NCBI RefSeq assembly: GCF_947179515.1
Contig: NC_067495.1
Location: forward strand, 135,635,325 to 135,699,324
Direction of reading: 5' to 3'
DNA length: 64,000 nt
DNA from: Apodemus sylvaticus
Taxonomy: Eukaryota; Chordata; Mammalia; Rodentia; Muridae
Part shown: positions 1 through 12,900 of the stretch, one piece after another
Layout of the letters: every line of letters starts with the position of its first letter
Numbering within the stretch: the first letter of the stretch is position 1
Translations under genes and position numbers: made by a program
Notes under the pieces: generated by a model
Told to the model about the DNA's origin: nothing
Database searches by the model: none
What the model saw: the letters and a program-made list of their open reading frames with translations, nothing else

Positions 1-1080
1 TGTTACTGGAATCCAGTGTTGGCAAGATTGGTCAAGCAAGAGGAAAGTTAACTTTAGGAGCCAAGTACTTGGATCCTTAGATCTAATGTTAACAGTAAAT
101 TTGGGAAAGGAAACAGGAGACCATAGATAGGAAATATCAGGCGAGGAAGCATTGTTTGTTCTCTTTTCTCTCCCAAGTGTAACCTTAGTTATATTGCCTG
201 ATCTGTTGTCCTTGCAAGATGTTAAAACAGTCATCTCAGGAGGTAACTAGATAACAATTAGTGCCTTGCAGAAGCTGAACTGAGCTTGGGAAGATATCGC
301 AGATACATTATCATTTCTTATAGAAGACTGTGGACTTTATTCATTCATTCATTCATTTATTATTTATTATTTTTAAAGACCATGTACTGTGGATATTTAT
401 TTATTTATTTATTTATTATTTTTGAAATTTATTCACATTTCAACTGTTATCTCCTTACAAATCTAGAACTATGATATTAAAAATGTCTCCATCTCCATGT
501 TACACTATTACTCATAATGCAGACACCCTGCAAGTGGTAATCAGTGAATGAATGGGTAGGAAATATGTAGTATCCGTAGGCAAAATCAAAGTAATAACAA
601 TATATGTAAAAAATTCTGTGTTCAAATTATTGATAGAAATTCTGTCTTTGAAGTAAAACTTCAAACACTTTATTAATTTTCGCATGTTAGAGTTTGCCCA
701 AAGCCAATGCAATGACATTCTAAAAACAAAACAGCCAACTTCTAGTCAGATTCTGTTCAAACTCTTATTTTTGAAGAGAGACTGGACCAAGTGAGTCTGG
801 ATCTCAGCTTATATTGGCAACTGTAATCGAAGTATATTTGCTTTGATGTCATCTCCATTTATTTAATAAATATCAAGACTTATATAAGTTTGTTGTTTTA
901 TCACATTTTGCATAATACTTATTTGTCAGTGACATCTTCCCAATACCATTTCTGTCAATTAACTCTTAGACAACACAGAAGTATTTACTCAAGAAAGGCA
1001 CAAGAAACAGATATAGACACAGAGTCCTACTCATTCACATACTCAGTAATCACATGAAAAACACTAAAGTCGAAGTCATA
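1..1080. other. Unique DNA, no gene seen
   Basis: AT-rich sequence with no recognisable coding region or repeat family. A short ATTC/ATTT-rich low-complexity run lies at about 340-432. The small open frames here have no family resemblance that I recognise. Confidence 0.6.
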
Positions 1081-1243
1081 ATACACAGACACAGACACAG
1101 ACACACACACACACACAGAAACACAGACACAGACACACACACAGACACACACACAGACACACACACACAAACACACACCATATGACTTAGCATATAATAT
1201 ACTAAGGTCACAGGTGAGAGAGAAAAGAGAAATATATATTTAC

Positions 1244-1306
<63 letters not shown>

Positions 1307-1312
1307 GACACA

Positions 1313-1353
<41 letters not shown>
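1081..1353. repeat. Compound CA/CAGA/TA microsatellite
   Basis: Blocks of CACAGA-type and (CA)n repeats, then about 60 bases of non-repeat sequence, then (CA)n, (TA)n and (CA)n again. The alternating purine/pyrimidine composition could adopt Z-DNA. The 100-residue open frame on the minus strand here is a Val-Cys repeat, a direct translation of the microsatellite. Confidence 0.97.
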
Positions 1354-1356
<3 letters not shown>

Positions 1357-1384
1357 TCAGGACCTATAGAACTAAGGAGAAAAA

Positions 1385-3005
1385 ATCAAAATATATATAA
1401 AGTGCTGAGAAGCACCTAAAGAAATGTCTAACATTCTTAGTCATCAGGGAAATGCCAATCAAAACAACCCTGAGATTCTACCTCACACCAGTCAGGATGG
1501 CTAAGACAAAATCTCAAGTGACAGCAGATGCTGGTGAGGATGTGGAGAAAGAGGAACACCTCTCCATTGCTGGTGAGATTGCAAGCAGGTCCAACTACGC
1601 TGGAAATCAGTCTGGCAGTTCCTCAGAAAATCAGAAATAGTTCTATCTGAGACCATTCCTGGGCATATACCCAAAAGATGGTCCAACATGTAATAAGGAC
1701 ACATGCTCCACTATGTTCATAGCAGCCACATTTATAATAGCCAGAATCTGGAAACAACCCAGATAACCCTCAATGGAAGAATGGATATAGAAAATGTGGT
1801 ACATTTACACAATGGAGTCCTATTCAGCTATTAAAAACAATGGATTCATGAAATTCTTAAGCAAATGGATAGAAACTTGAAAATATCATCCTGATGGAGG
1901 CAACCCAGTCACAAAAGGACACACATGGTACATACTCACTGGTAAGTGGATATTATTACCCTGCCCCAGACAGGGCAGGAACTTTGAAATACCCATGATA
2001 CAACTCACAGACCATATGAAACCCAAGAAGAAGGAAGATCAATGTATGGATGCTTCAGTCCTACTCAGAAAGGGGAAGAAAATAATCACAGGAGGTAGAG
2101 GGAGGAAAGGATCTGGGAGGGAGAGAGGAAGGGAAGGGAAAAGGGGAGCAGGATCAGGTATGGGAGGAGACAGCCTAGCCACTAGAAAGTCCCAGATGCC
2201 AGGGACTCAAGAGGTTCCCAGAACCCAACAGGGATGACATTTATGGAAATATCCAACAAAGGGGAGAAAGAACCTGTAGTGACCATATCCAGTGGATAGG
2301 CAAGGCCCCTGTTTGAAGGATGGGGCTACTCATCCATCTCAAAAATATTAATCCAGAATGACTCCTGTCAAAAGGAAATCCAGGGACAAAGTATGGAGCA
2401 GAGACTGAAGGAAAGGCCATCCAGAGACTACCCCACCTGGGGATTCACCCCACTATAGACACCAAACCCAGACACTATTGCTGATGCCAAGAAGCGCTTG
2501 CTCACAGGAGCCTATAGTGGCTGTCTCCTGAGAGGCTCTGCCAGATGATGACCAACATAGATGCGGATGATCATAGTCAACTATCAGATTGAGCACACGG
2601 ACCCCAATGGAAGAGTTAGGGAAGGACTGAAGGAGCTTAAGGGGTTTGCAATCCCATAGGAAGAATAACAATATCAACAAACCAGACTTACCCCCCCAGT
2701 CCTCCCAGGGACTAAACCACCAAGCAAGGAGTACACATGGAGGGACCCATGGCTCCAGCTGCATGTGTAGCAGAGAATGACCTTGTCAGGCATCAGTGAG
2801 AAGGGAGGCCCTTGGTTCTATGAAGGCTTGATGCCCCCATGTAGGGGAATGTTAGGGTACTAGGGTGGGAGTGAGTGGGTGTGCATCCTCATAGAAGCAG
2901 CAGGGAGGGTAGAGGGGATAGGGGTTTTGTGAATGGGAAACTGGAAACAGGGATAACATTTGAAATGTAAATAAATAAAATAACCAATAAAAATAAAAAA
3001 GTAAA
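1385..3005 (+). mobile_element. 5'-truncated L1 LINE, ORF2 tail plus 3' UTR
   Basis: Sense-strand L1. It starts in the ORF2 C-terminal domain (around 1398 onward, with the coding stretch for the 'NQNNP..P..TPVRMAK'-type region degraded by stops and frameshifts) and runs through a long rodent L1 3' UTR. It ends in the usual AAATGTAAATAAATAAAA tail near 2960-3005. Similarity to the other L1 tails in the window (28735, 45273, 47605) fixes the orientation. Sequence decay and the lack of an obvious target duplication suggest an old Lx-like copy. It cannot encode a working reverse transcriptase. Confidence 0.92.
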
Positions 3006-5394
3006 AGAAATATGATAAAAAGAAGTCCTGGCATGACACTGTGAGATGAGGAACCTCCAAAGATGCTGTGAGTTTATTTCTGCTCCCGTCTATTGCTGAG
3101 CACACAGCCTACACTTAAGAGTAGTTTGTTTACCCGGTGAGACTCTACTGGAGAAGCTTAACTTTTCATTTGCAGATGTTTATCAATTGGAAATTACTTC
3201 TTGGTTAGTGGTGGGGCATATGTCCATTTATTTTAGTTCTAGGATCTCAGCTGGTACAGACCCTTGCAGTCCCTGTGCCTGCTATCTCAGTCTTTTGTCC
3301 TATTACAATGAATTAGTTTTTGTTTTGTAAAAATACTAAAATGATTTAAAATAACTCACCACTATAAGCATTCTGTTTAACACTGTGCTAGACATTGTAA
3401 GAAGTTGCCCAGTGTCTTGATTCCCCTAAACTGGCCAAGTACATGGCTCACTTGTGCACAAAACTTTGTCAGTAGCAGAGGTCTACATAGATCAGAACAT
3501 ACTGGCTTAATAAACCACATTCACTAGCATATAGACGTGTCCTTCTCTTTACATATCGTGTATGCCTGTGTTTATGCTTAATTGGCAGAGTAAAGTTGTG
3601 GCAGAGTTACAAAATCTAAAATATTTACAGTCTATCCTTTTATAGATAATGTTTGCTGACCTCTGGTCTATAAGCATATTTGAGAAGGGATCTTAATGAT
3701 TATTTTAAGAGCAATAAAAGCCACCATCTTTCTTCATTGAAAATTGAAATATATAATGGTGAAATCATATAGTTTCCATTATTTATAAATAATTTCAAAG
3801 CTTTGAAATAATAGGAAAAGATTAGATTTAGAAGAGCCTTCGAAATATCTGTTCTCCAGTTGCCATTTTCAGAAGCAGAAATTAATGCTCATAAAGGTCT
3901 CACAGAAGGGTTCAAGTCAGATACTCAGCCTGCTCACATTACATTTTTATGTCCACCACACGGGCTATCTCACACTTGAATATATCCCTCTGCAGACACT
4001 GGAAACCACTGAACAATTGCCATCCCCCTTTGCTTTATCAGAGTCTCCTAGCTTTATGGCCTCAGGTATATTGTTGCTCATCTTGTCTATATATTTGTTT
4101 AGGGGCTATACAGCAAATCACTGTAAGTATAGGTTAATACAATCAAAATCATTAGCATTAGTTTTCATTGAGGATTTAGAAATAAAATGTATCTAAAATT
4201 TTAAGACAAATATGAGTAATCTTGACTGTAATGTGTCTGTACTTCAAATATGAAATCTGAAGTGACATATGAAAAGCTTGCAAAGTTCCCAGAGGATACT
4301 GGTTAGGCAATTTTGAGGTCTATGATGCTTTTTGTGTTATACAATCTGTCTTGCTGTTCATCATTTCTATCCAGAATTAAGTCTTCTGACTCTAACATCT
4401 GGGTGACTGGCCTAGGCTGCCTGGTTCACATGAGTTTGCATTTCTTTTTGAAGTGTTTTAAGGAAGAACTCTGTTGAAGTGAACTGAGTGAAGCAAAAAC
4501 CACACTATTATTTTCCAAGAAACTTGCCTAATTAAACAATACTTCATTTAGAATTTTATACTGTAACTAAGGAATGATACTGAACAATTGTTTTCTTCTG
4601 ATTGCTTACTTCTTAATTGTACAGGGGAACATGCGTAAATAGGCAAGGCCCCTTTGTGCCCATTCTACCAGTGAGATATTAAAAATGAGATGAATTGTTA
4701 TTGGTCCTTTCAAATTCTTTCATTAATATGATTAATATGGATAGAGCTGTCAACTTTTATTTTCACAAAATAATAAAATGAGCCTAACCTTGTACCTATA
4801 AGCCTAACAGTTCGGGAGACAGATGAGAGGAAGTTGATATCTCATTAAAAATGGGTATATTATGGTCTTTGTAATTAGGAGCTCAAAATATATTCATGTG
4901 CCTAAGTTTGTTATTTGACTAAGTCACAAATTGATCAAATTTTACACATGTCTAGGCATAGCCTTTGTTAATTGGGACAGATTGTGCCCAAAATGTTTCT
5001 TGACATTCTCTGAAGATTGTGAGGGCAGAAATATATTGATATTTTAAAAGTCTCTTGCAGAGAGTATTCTCAGGCAATATTTGGACAAACAACCAGATCT
5101 TTCAAGTTAAAGGAATATTTAGGGCTATATAAAGCAGCCTATCAATTCCTAAATACCTACCTAAGATATTAAATGATATATTTGCAACTAAAAAAGATAT
5201 AATACTAGGCAGTCAAAAACTGCACCTTAGCAGAGCTACTAATGGAGTAGAAAAAAAGAGTAAGAAAACCGTCAATATAATCTGCTATGTAACAAGATAG
5301 AGACTTCCGTGGGTTCTATATAACAATATGAAGGAAATGTGTCTAATGAAGTCAAGAGGTAAAATGGGAAAGAAAAGGTTGGAAATAGCCCAGA
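3006..5394. other. Unique DNA, no gene seen
   Basis: No coding region supported. About 3585-3668 resembles the end of an ancient hAT-type DNA transposon, with a run like 'GTTTGCTGACCTCTGGTC' near 3650, but this is weak. The 103-residue frame at 3885-4196 has no recognisable motif or intact gene context. Confidence 0.5.
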
Positions 5395-5795
5395 TACTTC
5401 GTGATGGAAAGGTAAGTAAATACAATAACATATAAATGAAATGGAATATTATTCATCCTTAAAAAGTAATGAAATTTAAACACATGCAGCCATTTGGATG
5501 ATCCTTTGGGATATAACACTATCTGCTAAAGAAGCTAGACATATAAGGGCATCTATATAATTTTGTTTATATGAGGTACTTATATTAACCAAATACACTG
5601 TAAAAGAATGTAGAAGATAAGATGGGCTGCCATTTTGGGGGTCTGTAGTTCCAGCTTGAGGTAGAAGAATAGTTTGGAGATGGATCATGGTGATGACTAT
5701 ATGACCATATGAGTGTGTTTATGACTATTAAATTATTGAAATTAGTTGCAATAGTAATTTTCAGCTATATATGTTTCACCACAATGAAAAAAAAC
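5395..5795 (+). mobile_element. Ancient mammalian L1 3' end
   Basis: Sense L1 remnant. It reads like the end of ORF2 ('aatggaatattattcatcc', 5440-5458) and an old L1M-type 3' UTR, ending near 5770-5795 with the typical 'gtttcaccacaat' followed by an A run. Much more diverged than the rodent L1 copies elsewhere, so probably inserted before the rodent radiation. Subfamily not assigned. Confidence 0.8.
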
Positions 5796-5814
5796 AACAG
5801 ATGGAGTCCACAGT

Positions 5815-6165
5815 AGCTTTTCTTTTTCAATTCATTGTCTGAGAATTTCATGTGCACAAATAATTTGTTTTTATTAAATTCATCCCCTCAGTGCCTTCCA
5901 TACCTCCAAGACTACTTTCCCCTCCTTCATGCACTCTTTTTATCTGTTTTAAACCTTAGTCCTGTTAGTGCTAGCAGTATGCACATGGGTAGAGAGTGAT
6001 CTACTGGAGCATGAGAATTTTATTAGGAGAATGCCTCCCTAAAATAAACAACTGACTATCCTTGACTATACAGCCATCAGTTGCCAATAGCGCCTCATGT
6101 CAGGGTGTAGTGAAACCCTTCCTCATCTATGCTGGGTCTCCCCATTTTGAGATACTATTTTACTG
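5815..6165 (-). mobile_element. Old rodent L1 3' UTR fragment
   Basis: Antisense copy of an old rodent L1 3' UTR. It resembles the type whose antisense reads 'ggagcatg...ccatcagttgccaatagc' (6010-6090). No open frame. Related sequence occurs at 50640-50830. Confidence 0.65.
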
Positions 6166-6379
6166 AGATATCTTACAGATAGTTGAGATAAGATGGTTCA
6201 TCAGTGGACACTTAAAAAGTTAAGAATTAGTTAATGGAAAAGATATCATTGTAGAATGTAGAATATAAATGTGTTCCAGTTTTGGAATTTGAGTGTAATT
6301 CTTATCTAATGGAAGAAGCTGATAACTGTACAATACAGTAAGAAACTGGAATCAATTCCTCTTGTTACTTCCTGTGGGC

Positions 6380-6738
6380 CTTTGAATAAGTACCACAAAG
6401 GCTTATATATTTGAGTACTTGCCCCTCAAAGGCTCATATATTTGAGTACTTGGTCAATAGTTGGTGGAACTGTTTGGGAAGGATTGGACATTTATACCTG
6501 GGAGCAACTTTGAGGTTTCAGAGGTCCATGGCATTCTGGTTGGCTTACTTTCTCTTCCTCAAAGTTGTAGATAAGATGTAAACTCTCAGCTATTGTTCCA
6601 GTGTTTTGTCTTCTTGCCTGCTGCCATAGGTTCTACCATGTTGGACTCTAACCTTTTGAAACTCTAAGCCCCAATAAACGTTTTATTTTGAAAATTGCCT
6701 TTGTCACAGAGTCTCTTTTCTTCTCCATAATAGAAGAG
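6380..6738 (+). mobile_element. URR1-like non-autonomous hAT element
   Basis: Rodent repeat recognised from 'ggctcatatatttgagtac', 'ggtggaactgtttgggaagg' and the end 'aactctaagccccaataaa' followed by 'gcctttgtcacagag'. URR1 elements are short non-autonomous relatives of Charlie (hAT) transposons and encode no protein. Odd feature: the segment around 6398-6421 is repeated at 6428-6452, a tandem duplication of about 30 bp near the 5' end. Confidence 0.8.
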
Positions 6739-7406
6739 TAATCACGGCAGTTCTCAAGCATTATGAGTATATTGTTAATAAGTTAATGGGCATTTGATTG
6801 AATATGGGTAGAAAACAGAGCTGAAGGCATGGATACAGCTGTTAAGAGGGGATTTTCATTTGCTACTTTTCTTTCCCAAAAGGTGTAAGGATGCTGCATG
6901 AGTAACAGTGACACCATTGTGCTGATGAAAATATAAATGTTGGTAAGTATGATAGACTTTTACATTTATTTATCAGGGGAGGCATCATGTATATATGGAA
7001 GTCAGAGGGCATCTCTTTCCATTGTGTGGATTCTCAGGATCAAATTTAGACCATCAGGCTTGACTAAAGCACGTATCTTCATCCACCGAACCATTTCAGT
7101 CAGACTCACTGATTTTACGTGTTTTATATGCAAAGCAGTTTAGTTGTATTAGTGTTAATATTTTGGTGACAACATGTCTTAGAGCTCTTGAGCCATGATT
7201 TGTGGTACAATTGTGACATGGTCTAACAGGCCTTCCTAAAGCAAGGAACTTTTCTAGTGTCGTGGCAGTATTCTCCATTGTCAAGAAGACACACAAAATT
7301 CAAATTAAGAGGATGGTTAGGAACCAGCAGCAATAGAAAGCAGGATTGACCCTGAAGGAGAGACATGAGAATTCTCATATTGACAGACTGGAATTTCAGA
7401 GAATTT
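6739..7406. other. Unique DNA, no gene seen
   Basis: No recognisable repeat or coding region. Only short spurious open frames occur. Confidence 0.5.
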
Positions 7407-7570
7407 TTGACTTTTTGATTTTTGTTTTTTCGAGACAGGGTTTCTCTGTATAGCCCTGGCTGGACTCATTCTGTAGACCAGGCTGGCGTCGAACTCAGAA
7501 ATCCACCTGCTTCTGCATCCCAAGTGCTGGGATTACAGGCATGCGCCACCACACCCAGCTTGACTTTTGA
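7407..7570 (-). mobile_element. B1 SINE with target-site duplication
   Basis: Complete B1 (7SL-derived SINE) on the minus strand. The plus strand shows the antisense hallmarks 'cgagacagggtttctctgt' (7431 onward), 'agaccaggctgg' and 'gtgctgggattacaggc', ending 'ccaccacacccagct' at 7559. The body is about 7419-7559. Flanks carry an imperfect target duplication, 'ttgacttttt' at 7407 and 'ttgacttttg' at 7560. B1 is transcribed by RNA polymerase III from an internal promoter and mobilised by L1. Confidence 0.96.
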
Positions 7571-9289
7571 AGTAGAAATATTTGGTCGTAAAGTAATAAA
7601 GAGGTATATAGTTTTTGCTAGGGGTTTGGAGAGAAGAGATTCTAACAATTATGAAGACATCTGTAAATGCATTTGATTCCCTCAACAATCTTACAACACT
7701 TGCAAGATTGTCCTTGTGGGAATAGTATCCTTTCAAGGTTAAGTGACTTTATGTGAGGTCAAACATCTAGTGAGTTGGCAGGAAGGGAATGCAGATATGT
7801 TGAATCACAATGACTGTTTTATGATTTCCACAGTACAGGTCTTACAGATGGAGTATCTGCTTGGTGGACCCAATAATCAAATATGTCAGCATTTTATTTT
7901 TCATCCAGCAATTCTAACACTTTAGAGCCATAAACAAAGACAGTTGGCATGACATACCATTTAAGACTGTTAAACAAAACTTCTAATATTGTCCTTTTTA
8001 AGTAAAGTCCAATGACTGAACCTTCCATATAACCTGTAGAAGAACAGAATAAACTCAGGCCACCATGAACTATTTTTTTGGAACCACTCTATTTCTCCAA
8101 AAGTGTCTGGGTAGTGGGGGTAGAAACATATTCTCATAAAATATGAGGTCTTATTTTAAAAGTACTCTAGGATTCGGTGTCTGGCATGTAAGTGCTATTC
8201 AGTAAACATTATAATTGAACGAAAACCAATCCCTGTCTATTACCAATACATCTATCCACACACAGAGGCATCTATATGCAGTACAGCTTTTAAATGTCAT
8301 AATATTAATACTAGTACTAATACTAATACTAATAAAAACAAAATACCCAAGTTTTTTGAATGATAATTTGATGATTTTTTGTACAGTTAATCAGCACTTC
8401 TTGTATTCGGGGAAACCATACCATATTGTGTGGGGATAGGCAAGAAGGGATAGCTAAACAAAGTGGAAAAAGAAAGCTACAGTCAGATAAAACAAAGTTA
8501 GCTTGTGCAGTTCAGGAGAGTTTTCCATATGCAGCTCACAAAGGGTACATTTAATTCAGGACAACAGCTGTCTCTGAGGCTGTCAGGACTTGGCTTTTCT
8601 GCTGGATGCTCAACACGGAGAAAAGATTTTCCTTCCTAAAAATAGAGGCCCAACGTGGCAGCAGTGTGATTTAGAATTCCAGGGCAATCTCACTTTTGAT
8701 GAGAAACTGTTTCTACCCCCACTGCCCAGACACTTTGGGAGAAATAGAGTGGTGTCCAGGGCTCTGGCCCTAGCAAGTTCTACCCACTAAGCATTTCATC
8801 TAATCTTGCTTCTACAGGCAAGCATTGCAAAGAGGTTTCGTTCTACAAGCCTCAGGTTGGCTATTGAAAAGTCAATCTGAAGATTTATATGTCAAATAAA
8901 TAAGAGATGCCTCTTCAACGGGGGTTGCCAAATGGAGATGCTGATTGAAGTGCTGATCAGATACAGAGATGTCTCTATTCTCCAGTTTTCCTTTAGCTGT
9001 CCCCATCTCTCATTTGCACTAGGATGAAATTAGTCTGTCTACAGAATCATATTCTAAGGACCATATTTTAATTAAAACCCTGAACCCTAAACTATTTTGT
9101 CTATAAATAGTTCTGTGTACTCTTAAATATAAGAGTACCTTTCATAGAGCATAATCAAAACTCCAACAACATACTTAAAAGAGTAATGATAATTTTTGTG
9201 TGACAAACTAGCTTTGTGATATTCATGCTTAGCAGAATTAGATTCAGACTTTTGTCGTTTTTGAAATTTAAGATATAATGACATTATAT
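7571..9289. other. Unique DNA, no gene seen
   Basis: Non-repetitive apart from a short (TAA/CTA)n run near 8310-8338. The segment 8570-8790 is less AT-rich than its surroundings and holds a 66-codon frame without recognisable motif. I see no promoter, splice context or homology to support it as a gene. Confidence 0.5.
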
Positions 9290-9687
9290 AATTTCCTCTT
9301 TTCCTCCCTGCCCCTTACTCCTTTCATGTACACCTCTCCCCTTGCTTTCTCTAAAATCCACTGCCACTTGCCTCCTTTTCTTTAAGTATTGTAATATAGA
9401 CAAACAAATAGAGTCTGGTCAGTCCATATAATCTTTACATATATAATTTCAGGGCTGATCATTTTTGATTATATAATGAATTCAGGGACTATTTCCTGGA
9501 GGAGATTATTTACCCTGCTCTCAGCTTTCCTTAGGTGCCTATAGTTCTTTAGTGTTAAGGTTTCATGAGATTTTGCCCTTTGATATTAGCACATGTGTTG
9601 GATTCACCCTTGTTCAGTTTGTTTAGGCAGCCATGTTGTTGACACTTCATGGGAGTATCTTCCCTGACATTTCTACGAGATGCACTC
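9290..9687 (-). mobile_element. Old rodent L1 3' UTR, 3' half (host of L1 insertion)
   Basis: Antisense old rodent L1 3' UTR. Its complement matches the sense copy at 27770-28145, for instance 'gtcagaagctacacccac' there against 'gggagtatcttccctgac' here. It is interrupted at 9687/9688 by a full-length L1 and resumes at 15555. The 10-bp target copy AGATGCACTC is at 9678-9687. Confidence 0.82.
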
Positions 9688-9960
9688 CTTTTTTTCTTTT
9701 TTTTTATTAATATTTTTATTTTGTATATTCTTTGTTTACATTCCAAATGATTTCCTCTTTCCCAGAACCCCTCCCCATATGTCCCATAAACCTTCTTCTC
9801 TCCATCCATTCTCCAATTACCTCCCTCCTTTTTCTCAGTCCTTATATTCCCTTACAATGCTAGATCAATCCTTTCCAGGATCAGAACCCTCTCCATACTT
9901 CTTCATGGGAATCATTTGTTATGCGATTTGTGCCTTGGGAATTCAGGGCTTCTGGGCTAA

Positions 9961-12900
9961 TTAATATCCACTTATCAGAGATTGCATTCCATGTGTATTC
10001 TTTTGTGATTGGGTTACCTCACTTAGGATGATATTTTCCAGATCAAACCATTTGCCTAAAAATTTTGTGAATTCATTGTTTCTAATTGCTGAGTAGTATT
10101 CCATTGTGTAAATATATCACATTTTCTGTATCCATTCCTCCTTTGAGGGACATCTGGGTACTTTCCAGCTTCTGGCTATTATAAATAAGGCTGCTATGAA
10201 CTTAGTGGGGCATGTGTCTTTATTGCATGCCAGGGAATACTTTGGGTATATGCCCAGGAGAGGTATAGCAGGGTCCTCTAGAAGGGTCATGTCCAGTTTT
10301 CTGAGGAACCACCAGACTGATTTCCGAAGTGGTTGTACCATCTTACAGCCCCACCAGCAGTGGAGGAGTGTTCATCTTTTTCCACATCCTCGCCAACACC
10401 TGCTGTCTCCTGAGTTTTTGACCTTAGCCATTCTGACTGGTGTAAGGTGAAATCTCAGGGTTGTTTTGATCTGCATTTCCCTAATGACTAATGATGTTGA
10501 GCACTTCTTAAGTTGCCTCTCAGCCATCTGAATTTCTTCAGGTGAAAATTCTTTGTTTAGATCTGTACCCCAATTTTTAATAGGGTTATTTGGTTCCCTG
10601 GGGTCTAACTTCTTGGGTTCTTTGTATATATTGGATATTAGCCCTCTATCAGATGTAGGATTGGTGAAGATCCTTTCCCCATTTGATGGTTGCCATTTTG
10701 TCCTTTTAACAGTGTCCTTTGCCTTACAGAAACTTTGTAATTTTATGAGGTCCCATTTGTCAATTCTTGATCTTAGAGCATAAGCTATTGGTGATCTGTT
10801 CAGGAACTTTCCCCTCGTGCCCATGTCCTCTAGGGTCTTCCCCAGTTTCTTTTCTATTAGTTTCAGTGTGTCTGGTTTTACATGGAGGTCCTTGATCCAC
10901 TTAGAGTGAAGTTTAGTACATGGAGATAAGAATGGATCAATTTGCATTCTTCTGCATTCTGACCTCCAATTGAACCAGAACCATTTGTTGAAAAGGCTAT
11001 CTTTTTTTTCCACTGGATGTTTTCAGATGTGTTTCAAGTGACCATAGGTGTGTGGATTCATTTCTGGATCTTCAATTCTATTCCATTGGTCCACTTCTCT
11101 GTCACTGTGCCAATACCATGCAGTTTTTAACACTATTGCTCTGTGGTATTGCTTGAAGTCAGGGATACTGATTTCCCCAGAATTTCTTTTGTTGTTGAGA
11201 ATAGTTTTAGCTATCCTGTGGTTTTTTGTTTGTTTGTTTTTTTGTTTTTTGTTTTTTTTTATTCCAGATGAATTTGAGAATTGCTTTTTCTAACTCTGTG
11301 AAGAACTGAGATTTTGATGGGGATTGCATTGAATCTGTAGATCGCTTTTGGCAAGATGGCCATTTTAATTATATTAATCCTGCCGATCCACGAGCATGGC
11401 AGATTTTTCCATTTTCTGAGGTCTTCTTCGATTTCCTTCTTCAGAGTCCTGAAGTTCTTGTCGTATAGATTTTTCACTTGGTTGGTTAGAATCACATCAA
11501 GATACTTTATATTGTTTGTGGCTATTGTGAAGGGTGTCATTTCCCTAACTTCTTTCTCAGCCTGTTTATCCTTTGAGTATAGGAAGGCAACTGATTGCTT
11601 GAGTTGATTTTATAACCAGCCACTTTGCTGAAGTGGTTTATCAGCTGTAGGAGTTCTCTGGTGGAGGTTTTCAGGTCACTTAAGTAGACTATCATGTCAT
11701 CTGCAAACAGTGATAATTTGACTTCTTCCTTTCCAATTTGTATCCCCTTGACCTCCTTATGTTATCTAATTGCTCTAGCTAGACCTTCAAGTACTATATT
11801 GAAAAGATATGGAGAGAGAGGACAGCCTTGTCTAGTCCCTGATTTTAGTGGGATTGCTTCAAGTTTCTCTCCATTTAGTTTGATGTTGGCTACCGGTTTG
11901 CTGTATATTGCTTTAATGATGTTTAGGTATGGGCCTTGAATTCCTGTTCTTTCCAAGACTTTTAGCATGAAAGGATGCTAAATTTTGTCCAATGCTTTTT
12001 CAGCATCTAATGAGATGATCAGATGGGTTTTTTTCTTTGAGTTTGTTTAAGTAGTGGATTGCATTGATGGATTTCCTTATATTGAACCATCCCTGCATCC
12101 CTGGGATGAAGCCTACTTGATCATGGTGGATGATTGTTTTGATGTGTTCTTGGATTCAGTTGGCAAGAATTTTATTAAGTATTTTTGCGTCAATATTCAT
12201 AAAGGAAATTGGCCTGAAGTTCTCTTTCTTTTTTGGATCTGTGTGTGGTTTTCGTATCAGCGTAATTGTTGCTTCATAGAACGAGTTGGTTAGAGTTCCT
12301 TCTGTTTCTATTTTGTGGAATAGTTTGAAGAGTATTGGTGTTACATCTTCTATGAAGGTCTGATAGAATTCTGCACTGAAGCCATCTGGTCCCGTGCTTT
12401 TATTGGTTGGGAGACTTTCTATGACCCTTTTTATTTCTTCGGGTGTTATGGGACTCTTTAGATGATCTATTTGATCCTGATTTAGTTTTGGTGTCAGATA
12501 TCTGTCTAGGAAACTGTCCATTTCCTCCAGATTCTCCAGTTGTGTTGATTCTCCAGTTGTGTATAGGCTTTTGTAGCATGATCTAATGATTTTTTGAATT
12601 TCCTCAGTTTCTGTTGTTATATCTCCCTTTTCATTTCTAAGTTTGTTAATCTGGATACTGTCTCTGTGGCCTTTGGTTAGTCTGGCTAAGGGTTTATCTA
12701 TCTTGTTGATTTTCTCAAAGAACCAGCTCCTGGTTTTGTTGATTCTTTGTATGGTTCTCTTTGTTTCTACTTGATTGATTTCGGCCCTGAGTTTGATGAT
12801 TTTCTGCCTTCTACTCCTCCTGGGTGAAATAGCTTCTTTTTGTTCCAGGGCTTTCAGGTGTGTCATTAAGCTGTTAGTGCATGCTCTCTCCATTTTCTTT

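Noticed and set aside
1050..1352. 100-residue Cys/Val-rich protein
   Set aside because: Translation of the CA/TA microsatellite.
8590..8790. 66-residue frame MAFLLDAQHGEK...
   Set aside because: In unique DNA, but no family match, promoter or splice context can be shown. A frame this short is expected by chance.
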